NCBI GenBank assembly: GCA_052246295.1
Contig: JBQQCO010000033.1
DNA from: Piscibacillus sp052246295
GTDB taxonomy: Bacteria; Bacillota; Bacilli; Bacillales; Alkalibacillaceae
Direction: 5' to 3' (one strand)
DNA length: 20,665 nucleotides
In this document: in pieces, positions 1-5,615 of the stretch
Position numbering within the stretch: the stretch's first letter is position 1
How the letters are laid out: the number at the start of each line of letters is the position of its first letter
Notes under the pieces: generated by a model
Told to the model about the DNA's origin: nothing
The model's database searches: none
The model's input: only the letters and a program-made list of their open reading frames with translations
Made by a program: the position numbers and the translations under genes

Positions 1-127
1 TGGGCTAATCTCTGGAGCTCAATACTATAGTAAAGTACATGTTTAGAGTAAAATTGAACCGCCGTATACGGAACCGTACGTACGGTGGTGTGAGAGGTCG
101 GAGGTTAATCACCTCCTCCTACTCGAT
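1..127 (+). mobile_element. 3' end of a group IIC intron (domains V and VI)
   Basis: Domain V can be folded by eye. Bases 58-66 pair with 81-89, with a G-U at 61/86. There is a two-base CG bulge at 79-80, then 67-70 pair with 75-78 and a GAAC loop lies at 71-74. The triad at 60-62 reads CGC, as in bacterial class C introns, rather than AGC. Domain VI follows, with 100-105 pairing with 111-116. The typical end CCTACTCGAT puts the 3' splice site after 127. The intron's reverse transcriptase would lie to the left. A reading frame ending at the stop 44-46 (last residues QYYSKVHV), or another ending at 28-30, may be its tail, but I cannot tell which. Class C introns usually sit just downstream of terminators, so the missing left flank probably ends a gene. 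Confidence 0.88.
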
Positions 128-160
128 AATATTTGCTTATTGTAACAGTATATTTTTCAA

Positions 161-223
161 TTCTCATATTCCATATTCGTTTTTATAATGAATTTTTGAT
201 ATTATAATAAAGGATGATATACA
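161..223 (+). promoter_or_regulatory. Candidate sigma-A promoters of fumC
   Basis: Two candidates lie between the intron and the gene. The first is TTCTCA (161-166), a 17-base spacer and a perfect TATAAT (184-189). The second is TTGATA (196-201), a 16-base spacer and TATACA (218-223). Both are plausible and I cannot rank them from sequence alone. Because they lie 3' of the intron, fumC need not depend on transcription through it. Confidence 0.5.
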
Positions 224-243
224 AGCTATGAGGAGGATGTTTG

Positions 244-1638
244 ATGGATTATCGTATTGAAAAAGATACTCTTGGTGAAGTAAAAGTTCCTAGTGATAAA
301 TATTGGGGTGCGCAAACTCAGCGTAGTAAGCAAAATTTCCCAATTGGTAATGAAGAAATGCCAAAAGAAATCGTAGAAGGTTTCGCAATTTTAAAGAAAA
401 GTGCGGCTCGTGCAAATGAAGAGTTAGGCCTTTTAGAATCTGAAAAGGCTGACGCTATTGCTCATGCAGCAGATCAAATATTATCTGGCGATTTACACGA
501 CCATTTCCCACTTGTAGTATGGCAAACTGGTAGTGGAACACAGTCTAACATGAACGTTAACGAAGTCATTGCATTCGTTGGTAACAAATGGTTAGAAGAG
601 CAGGGTAAAGAAACTCGCCTGCATCCAAATGATGATGTTAACAAATCACAAAGCTCAAATGACACTTTCCCAACAGCATTACATATTGCATCAGTTAAGA
701 AGGTTGAAGAGCATGTACTTCCATCACTTGCAAAAATGAAGCAAACGTTAAAAGAAAAAACAGATGCATACAGTGAAATTGTGAAAATTGGTCGTACGCA
801 TTTACAAGATGCTACACCTTTAACATTAGGTCAAGAAATTAGCGGTTGGCATCGTATGCTTGAAAAAACAGAATCCATGATTAAAGACTCCCTTAAGTAT
901 GTTCGTGAAATTGCTTTAGGTGGTACTGCTGTTGGAACAGGGATTAATGCTCATCCTGATTTCGCGGAAGTTGTTGCTAAGAAAATTAATGAGGAAACGA
1001 ACGGTTCATTCATTTCAGCATCAAACAAATTCCACGCTCTAACTAGTCATGATGAGTTAGTTCACACTCATGGTGCATTGAAAGGTTTAGCAGCAGATCT
1101 TATGAAAATCGCTAACGATGTGCGCTGGTTAGCAAGTGGCCCTCGTTGTGGAATTGGAGAAATTACAATTCCTGCAAATGAACCTGGAAGCTCAATTATG
1201 CCAGGAAAAGTAAATCCGACTCAAAGTGAAGCTATTACAATGGTAACAGCACATGTAATGGGTAATGACGCTGCGATTGGTTTTGCTGCAAGTCAAGGTA
1301 ACTTTGAATTAAACGTGTATAAACCTATGATTGCATATAACTTCTTACAATCTTGTCAGCTTCTTGGTGATAGTATGGAATCATTTACGGATCGTTGTTT
1401 AGTTGGTTTAGAACCAGATGAAGAGAAAATTGAACAATATCTAAATGATTCTTTAATGTTAGTTACAGCACTAAATCCTCATATTGGTTATGAGAATGCA
1501 GCCAAGATTGCTAAATATGCTCACGAGAAACGATTAACTTTACGCGAAGCAGCTGAAGAAACAGGCATTTTAAAAGGTGAAGAATTTGATAAACTAGTTG
1601 TTCCAAAAGAAATGACTAAACCTAATGCCAAAAAATAA
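244..1638 (+). CDS. fumC: Class II fumarate hydratase
   Basis: Cytoplasmic TCA-cycle enzyme that interconverts fumarate and L-malate; the class II form is iron-independent and homotetrameric. The protein has 464 residues, the normal family length (Bacillus CitG/FumC about 462). It opens with the typical RIEKDTLGEVKVP. The GRTHLQDATP active-site segment lies near residues 183-192, and the fumarase/aspartase signature GSSIMPGKVNP at about 315-325 carries the catalytic Ser loop. The ATG at 244 is chosen because AGGAGG at 231-236 sits 7 bases before it; the in-frame TTG at 241 would be only 4 bases away. In B. subtilis the fumarase gene is not beside yheB/yheA, so this neighbourhood looks rearranged. 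No convincing terminator is seen before the following spore gene. Identification is secure. Confidence 0.97.
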   Translation: MDYRIEKDTLGEVKVPSDKYWGAQTQRSKQNFPIGNEEMPKEIVEGFAILKKSAARANEELGLLESEKADAIAHAADQILSGDLHDHFPLVVWQTGSGTQSNMNVNEVIAFVGNKWLEEQGKETRLHPNDDVNKSQSSNDTFPTALHIASVKKVEEHVLPSLAKMKQTLKEKTDAYSEIVKIGRTHLQDATPLTLGQEISGWHRMLEKTESMIKDSLKYVREIALGGTAVGTGINAHPDFAEVVAKKINEETNGSFISASNKFHALTSHDELVHTHGALKGLAADLMKIANDVRWLASGPRCGIGEITIPANEPGSSIMPGKVNPTQSEAITMVTAHVMGNDAAIGFAASQGNFELNVYKPMIAYNFLQSCQLLGDSMESFTDRCLVGLEPDEEKIEQYLNDSLMLVTALNPHIGYENAAKIAKYAHEKRLTLREAAEETGILKGEEFDKLVVPKEMTKPNAKK

Positions 1639-1676
1639 CCAAAAAAGTAGTAAAAATTACCGTTAATAAGATTTGG

Positions 1677-1707
1677 CCTCCTGTAGAAAATATGGATACA
1701 CAGGAGG
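1677..1707 (+). promoter_or_regulatory. Hairpin that masks the SASP ribosome binding site
   Basis: CCTCCTGT (1677-1684) is the exact reverse complement of ACAGGAGG (1700-1707), with a 15-base loop between; a G-T pair (1676/1708) could extend it. The right arm is the Shine-Dalgarno sequence of the spore protein gene starting at 1717. In RNA reading through from fumC the site would be paired. A spore-specific transcript starting inside the loop would leave it free. The pairing is seen; the regulatory role is inferred. Confidence 0.6.
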
Positions 1708-1716
1708 TGAGATACA

Positions 1717-1917
1717 ATGGCACAGAACAACAACTCAAACCAATTAGTAGTACCAGGTGTTGCTCAAGCTCTAGACCAAATGAAAACTGAGATTGCACAA
1801 GAATTTGGTGTTCAGCTTGGCCCAGACACAACTTCACGCGCTAACGGTTCTGTTGGTGGTGAAATCACAAAACGTCTAGTACAAATGGCAGAACAACAAT
1901 TAGGTGGAGCTAAGTAA
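1717..1917 (+). CDS. Small acid-soluble spore protein, alpha/beta type
   Basis: DNA-binding protein that coats the forespore chromosome, shifts DNA to an A-like form, protects it from UV and heat, and is degraded at germination. The protein has 66 residues, typical for the family. The germination protease site lies in KTEIAQEFGV (cleavage expected after Glu25). The conserved C-terminal region GSVGGEITKRLVQMAEQQL follows, with the usual Asn/Gln-rich start. AGGAGGTG ends 8 bases before the ATG. In B. subtilis sspB lies next to yheB and yheA, so this is probably the positional equivalent, but alpha/beta SASP paralogues cannot be told apart here. Expression should be forespore-specific (sigma G), although I could not find a convincing sigma G promoter. 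Its ribosome binding site is enclosed in a hairpin. Confidence 0.95.
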   Translation: MAQNNNSNQLVVPGVAQALDQMKTEIAQEFGVQLGPDTTSRANGSVGGEITKRLVQMAEQQLGGAK

Positions 1918-1968
1918 CAACGCGTCATTTGATAACCTCTAAAAAACAATCAAAGACGAAAACCAATG

Positions 1969-2002
1969 GCAGGTAAGAGCAAATCAAAAAACTCTTGCCT
2001 GC
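1969..2002 (+). repeat. Stem-loop in the SASP 3' untranslated region
   Basis: Bases 1969-1979 pair with 1992-2002 over 11 positions with a single G-T wobble and a 12-base A-rich loop. It lies about 50 bases after the SASP stop codon and 10 bases before the real terminator hairpin. No T-tract follows, so it is not itself a terminator. It may stabilise the spore mRNA 3' end. Confidence 0.5.
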
Positions 2003-2012
2003 ACCATAAAGT

Positions 2013-2041
2013 AAAGAGGGTCTTTTAGGGCCCTCTTTTAA
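2013..2041 (+). terminator. Rho-independent terminator after the SASP gene
   Basis: A 10-bp stem (2013-2022 with 2029-2038, one G-T pair) with a 6-base loop. The last three stem bases are T and a short T/A-rich run follows. Confidence 0.8.
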
Positions 2042-2066
2042 TATTGGTAAGAATAGGGGATGGGTC

Positions 2067-2095
2067 AAAATAAGACCTCCCTACTAAGGAAGGTC
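2067..2095 (-). terminator. Terminator of the small minus-strand gene at 2107-2298
   Basis: Read on the minus strand, GACCTTCC and GGGAGGTC (2088-2095 with 2074-2081) form an 8-bp stem with one wobble and a 6-base loop. The T-rich run TTATTTT (2073-2067) follows. It lies just after the stop codon of the gene it would serve. Confidence 0.65.
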
Positions 2096-2106
2096 AAGTC
2101 TATAGA

Positions 2107-2298
2107 TCATTCATCTCGAGTTTCTTCAGCGGGGCTAAATGGTTCATCATTTTTTCTAATTTCGTGTGCTTCATCAATTTGTACTTTGTTATAGGTTGGT
2201 CGAACATAGCCTCCTGCTAAACCTTCATTTAGCATGCGATCGACATCTAAATCATACTCACTACGACTATCTTCTTCACGTTTGCCTGGTTTCGCCAA
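2107..2298 (-). CDS. Small hydrophilic protein of unknown function
   Basis: A 63-residue, highly charged, soluble protein with no signal peptide or membrane segment. The most family-like stretch is DVDRMLNEGLAGGYVRPTY followed by a Glu/Asp-rich tail. I do not recognise it with certainty. It resembles small conserved Bacillaceae proteins, some made in sporulation, but no function can be assigned. It starts with TTG at 2298-2296, supported by a strong GGGAGGT (2311-2305) six bases upstream; no other start fits as well. It has its own terminator and is divergent from yheB, so it appears to be a single-gene unit. Its position next to a SASP gene is compatible with a spore role but does not prove one. 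Confidence 0.75.
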   Translation of the reverse strand: MAKPGKREEDSRSEYDLDVDRMLNEGLAGGYVRPTYNKVQIDEAHEIRKNDEPFSPAEETRDE

Positions 2299-2422
2299 AC
2301 TAAGACCTCCCTTCTATATAGGATTAGTTTGTGCGAATATGAAGGGTCAATACTGGTAATAAATCGATATTAATGCTAAAAATATAGTGTTACTATTTAC
2401 CAACGAAAAGGGTGAGACGACT

Positions 2423-3559
2423 ATGAATATTGCACTTATATTGGTTTTAATGATTATTATTGGAGCTTTAATTGGAGGAATGACTAATTTCTTAGCCATT
2501 AAAATGCTGTTTAGACCTTATGAAGCAGTATATATTGGTAAATTCAAATTACCTTTTACGCCTGGTTTAATACCTAAGCGTCGATCTGAATTAGCTGAAC
2601 AATTAGGCCGTGTTGTTACGGATTACTTAGTAACGAGTGATGCGTTAGAACAAAAAGTATTAGAACCACAATTTCAAAGGAAAATGACGGATTTGATCAA
2701 CCAGCAAATTGACCATGCAATAAAAGAAGGATATACAGTTGAAGACTTGATAAAAAAAGTCCATCCTGATTTTAATGTAAAACAGCTTGAATCTAATATT
2801 GAAAATACAATTACAAGCAAGCTTAATTATTTATATGAACGTCATAAACATCTTGCCATTCAAGAATTATTACCAATGGATGTTGATAAAAAAATCGAAA
2901 ATCAACTACCAGAATTCACAACATATTTAATCACTCAAATAGAGCAATATTTGACGAGTGATGAGGGACAAAGGAAGATATCAGAAAGTGCCTCTAAGTT
3001 TTTGCAGACTCAAGGTTTCCTTGGAAATATGGTGTCATCTTATTTAGGAGAAGACGGATTAGCTGAAAAGATCACACCCGCTATTAAAATGTTTTTAAGT
3101 TCAGAGGAAACGCAAATCTCTATTGAGAAATTACTCGAAAATGAATGGAACAAATTTAAGAATAAGGATCTTTATACGTTAAGAGAGCAGCTTAATGGTA
3201 TAAACTTTGAAGACCATTTGGCTCAGATTATTGTTAAAGAGATAAAAATTTATGACTATCTAAAACAACCTATAGGTGAATTATTTTATAATCATTTGGC
3301 AAAGCTTAAAGGTGATTGGATTCCAAAGATTGTTGAACAATTATTTCAAAAGCTTTCTTCTCAAATGTCAACATTATTAGAACAATTGAATCTATATGGT
3401 TTAGTTAAACAAGAAGTTGAAACATTTGATGTGTCTAGAATTGAAAAATTAGTCTTAGAAATAACCAAGCGTGAAATGAACATGATTACATATCTAGGTG
3501 CATTGTTAGGTGGAATGATTGGTTTAATCCAAGGGGTAATTGTGTTAATGATTACTTAA
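2423..3559 (+). CDS. yheB: DUF445 family membrane-anchored protein YheB
   Basis: The protein has 378 residues, close to the 377 of B. subtilis YheB. It has one hydrophobic segment at each end (about residues 3-28, including LIGGMTNFLAIKMLF, and about 355-378, LGALLGGMIGLIQGVIVLMI). A long, mostly helical, charged middle lies between them. The N-terminal pattern GGxTNxxAIKMLFRP and the following FTPGLIPKRR are characteristic of DUF445. The biochemical function is unknown. The start is the ATG at 2423 preceded by AAGGGTGAG; an upstream in-frame start at 2387 would add 12 residues without a ribosome binding site. The neighbouring yheA keeps the Bacillus gene order. The promoter is not clear: the 124-base spacer to the divergent gene has only weak candidates. 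Confidence 0.92.
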   Translation: MNIALILVLMIIIGALIGGMTNFLAIKMLFRPYEAVYIGKFKLPFTPGLIPKRRSELAEQLGRVVTDYLVTSDALEQKVLEPQFQRKMTDLINQQIDHAIKEGYTVEDLIKKVHPDFNVKQLESNIENTITSKLNYLYERHKHLAIQELLPMDVDKKIENQLPEFTTYLITQIEQYLTSDEGQRKISESASKFLQTQGFLGNMVSSYLGEDGLAEKITPAIKMFLSSEETQISIEKLLENEWNKFKNKDLYTLREQLNGINFEDHLAQIIVKEIKIYDYLKQPIGELFYNHLAKLKGDWIPKIVEQLFQKLSSQMSTLLEQLNLYGLVKQEVETFDVSRIEKLVLEITKREMNMITYLGALLGGMIGLIQGVIVLMIT

Positions 3560-3630
3560 ACTTAAATTACTATACAGACGGATTAATCTTTGTTACAGTA
3601 GGAAAGTAATGAACTATTAGGAGGTATATC

Positions 3631-3981
3631 GTGGCTAATATTTATGATTTGGCTTATGATCTTGAAAAAGGTTTACGCAATAGCGACGAATTTCAGGAGT
3701 TAAAACAAGCATATGAAAAAGTAATGAATGATCCTCAAACTAAAAAAATGTTTGATGATTTCCGTGAAACTCAGATGACTTTACAACAAAAACAAATGCA
3801 AGGTCAAGAAATTACTGAGGAAGAAGTTAACAAAGCGAAACAAGTTGTAGAACTTGTTCAGCAGCAAGAAGATATTGCTAAGCTAATGGAAGAGGAGCAA
3901 CGTTTAAACACGTTAATCACAGATGTAAGTAAGATTATTACAAAACCATTAGAAGAATTATATGGTGAAGAACAGCAATAA
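3631..3981 (+). CDS. yheA: YlbF/YmcA-family protein YheA (UPF0342)
   Basis: A 116-residue, wholly helical, Gln/Glu/Lys-rich soluble protein with the hallmark N-terminus (IYDLAYDLEKGLRNSDEF) and the motif YEKVMNDPQTKKMFDDFR of the YlbF/YmcA/YheA group. Related YlbF, YmcA and YaaT form a complex that affects RNase Y-dependent RNA maturation, biofilm formation and sporulation. The specific role of YheA is not established. The start codon is GTG at 3631, five bases after AGGAGGT (3619-3625). It follows yheB by 71 bases and may be cotranscribed with it. A strong terminator follows directly. Confidence 0.93.
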   Translation: MANIYDLAYDLEKGLRNSDEFQELKQAYEKVMNDPQTKKMFDDFRETQMTLQQKQMQGQEITEEEVNKAKQVVELVQQQEDIAKLMEEEQRLNTLITDVSKIITKPLEELYGEEQQ

Positions 3982-3988
3982 AGATATT

Positions 3989-4026
3989 AACCCGAGTTCG
4001 GTTTAAATACCGTTCTCGGGTTTTTA
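3989..4026 (+). terminator. Terminator after yheA
   Basis: AACCCGAG (3989-3996) pairs with CTCGGGTT (4015-4022), with an inner CGG/CCG pairing (3999-4001 with 4010-4012) and a T-tract at 4021-4025. It lies between convergent yheA and yhzD and may also slow transcription from the other side. Confidence 0.88.
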
Positions 4027-4038
4027 ATTTCTTAATTA

Positions 4039-4224
4039 TTACCTATGAAATAGAATTAATCGTGCATCAGGTGATACTAATCGATGAGTTGTTTCTGAAT
4101 AATTGTATTCATCTAATTTTTTTTCACCTTGTTCTTTTGCCTCTTTGTCATTAGCTGCTTCAATTTGTTCATCTAATAGAGCCTCTCCATCTTTTGAATA
4201 GACTGTTAAGTAATATGTTTTCAT
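4039..4224 (-). CDS. yhzD: YhzD-like small protein
   Basis: A 61-residue soluble protein beginning MKTYYLTVYSKDGEALLDE and ending with the family-typical THRLVSPDARLILFHR. This agrees with the Bacillus YhzD family (about 61 residues), whose function is unknown. It starts at the ATG at 4224, seven bases after GGGAGG. An in-frame ATG at 4239 lies upstream of that ribosome binding site and is unlikely. It is convergent with yheA and divergent from yhaO. The assignment rests on recalled sequence pattern, length and location near yheA/yhaO, so the family name is likely but not verified. Confidence 0.8.
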   Translation of the reverse strand: MKTYYLTVYSKDGEALLDEQIEAANDKEAKEQGEKKLDEYNYSETTHRLVSPDARLILFHR

Positions 4225-4323
4225 GTTTATTCCTCCCATTCATTCCTATCTTAACTATATGGATTTATTTGATTTTTGTAAATAGAAAATGTATTGAAAA
4301 ATTTATTCCTAAAACTAAAATAT

Positions 4324-4357
4324 AGAACGTGCGTTCGTGTTTATTTTCTGATAAAAT
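4324..4357 (+). promoter_or_regulatory. LexA-type SOS operator over the yhaO promoter
   Basis: Bases 4325-4336 read GAAC GTGC GTTC, followed by G at 4337. This fits the Gram-positive LexA (DinR) consensus CGAACRNRYGTTYG at every position except the first base (A for C at 4324). A -10-like TAAAAT lies at 4352-4357, so the box covers the expected -35 area, where a repressor would block RNA polymerase. It is 51 bases before the yhaO start. The operator match is seen; control by LexA is inferred. Confidence 0.8.
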
Positions 4358-4387
4358 AGACTTAATAGGATGTAATGGAGGAATTGT

Positions 4388-5614
4388 ATGCTTAACCATA
4401 AATTGCGTTTTTTGCATAGTGCGGATTTACATTTAGATAGTCCTTTTAAAGGTTTGCGAAATTTACCGGACCAAATTTATGCTGATCTCATTAAAAGTAC
4501 GATTGTCGCATTTCATCGTCTTATTGACTTAGCAATTAAAGAACAAGTTGATTTTGTTTTAATAGTTGGAGATCTATTTGACCAAGAATCATCGTCTATA
4601 AAATCTTCACTAGAGTTAAAGAAAGGTCTTGAACGCCTCAACAAACATCAAATAAATGTCTATTTGAGTTACGGAAACCATGATTATATGATGCAGGAGA
4701 AAGCTAAATTAACTTTCCCTCCAAATACTTACATATTCCCGTCTGATGGGGTCACAAATACTGTTTATCGGAAGAATGGCCAAGCCGTTGCTGAAATTAG
4801 TGGCTTCAGTTATCATCAACAAGCCATTAAGGATTCTATGGCCAAATATTATGCTAAACACTCTGATGCCTCTTATCATATTGCTACATTGCATGGAAGT
4901 ATAAAATCAAACCAAGACCATGACCATTATGCCCCATTTCTAATTGAAGATCTAAAAGAGGTAAATGCCGATTATTGGGCTTTAGGCCATATTCATAAAC
5001 GAGAAATCATTAGTGAAACCCCTTTTGTTGTTTATCCAGGGAATACCCAAGGTCGACACATGAAAGAAGAGGGTGAAAAAGGTTGTTATTTAGTAGAAAT
5101 GAACAATCATGCTCCAGAATTACAATTTTGCTCATTGCAGGAAATTATTTTTTCTGAAGAAGAACTTGGAATTGATGATGTCCATAACCCATCTGAATTA
5201 ATGGACAAGCTGGTTCATTTTAAAGATACCTTGAGAAATGAAAAGAGAAAAATGGTTATTCGATTAACTATTCATTTAAACGAATCCATTAGGTTAACAC
5301 CGGAAAATTTAGAGGATATCCTTGATACCATCAACCAAACAGAAGAAGATGAAGAATTTTGGATTTGGTTTAATGAAATAAAAATTCATGAACAGATTGA
5401 CGTAGATGAAAATGATTTATTAAATTCGAACCCATTTATAAATGAAGTCATGCAAACAATCGAACAAACTGAAGAACTAGATTCTTACCTTGAAGAATTA
5501 GAGCGCCATCCTTTATTTAGAAGGTATATGAATATTAGTTTAGAAGATATGGAAGACGACATAAAAAAAGAAGCAAAAGAACTTATACTACGTAAATTGG
5601 TGAAAGATAGGTGA
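4388..5614 (+). CDS. yhaO: SbcD-like metallophosphoesterase (DNA exonuclease subunit) YhaO
   Basis: A 408-residue calcineurin-like phosphoesterase related to SbcD/Mre11, which together with an SbcC/Rad50-like ATPase would process broken DNA ends. The metal-binding motifs are in order: DLH at 13-15, GDLFD at 61-65, GNHD at 96-99, HGS at 169-171 and GHIH at 200-203. The second half is an acidic extension typical of YhaO. The start ATG is six bases after GGAGG. The stop codon is one base from the yhaN start, so the two are translationally linked, as expected for a two-subunit complex. A LexA-type box precedes the gene, which agrees with a DNA-damage role. All five motifs are intact. Confidence 0.95.
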   Translation: MLNHKLRFLHSADLHLDSPFKGLRNLPDQIYADLIKSTIVAFHRLIDLAIKEQVDFVLIVGDLFDQESSSIKSSLELKKGLERLNKHQINVYLSYGNHDYMMQEKAKLTFPPNTYIFPSDGVTNTVYRKNGQAVAEISGFSYHQQAIKDSMAKYYAKHSDASYHIATLHGSIKSNQDHDHYAPFLIEDLKEVNADYWALGHIHKREIISETPFVVYPGNTQGRHMKEEGEKGCYLVEMNNHAPELQFCSLQEIIFSEEELGIDDVHNPSELMDKLVHFKDTLRNEKRKMVIRLTIHLNESIRLTPENLEDILDTINQTEEDEEFWIWFNEIKIHEQIDVDENDLLNSNPFINEVMQTIEQTEELDSYLEELERHPLFRRYMNISLEDMEDDIKKEAKELILRKLVKDR

Positions 5615-5615
5615 A

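Noticed and set aside
241..243. TTG as an alternative start of fumC
   Set aside because: It is only 4 bases from the AGGAGG; the ATG at 244 has better spacing and fits the family N-terminus.
1639..1716. Sigma G promoter for the SASP gene
   Set aside because: No pair of boxes resembling the sigma G consensus with correct spacing was found, so none is annotated.
2071..2312. 12-base direct repeat TAAGACCTCCCT at 2071 and 2301
   Set aside because: One copy is the ribosome binding site of the minus-strand gene and the other is part of its terminator stem. The similarity is explained by both containing an anti-Shine-Dalgarno-like string, and no target-site or mobile element features are present.
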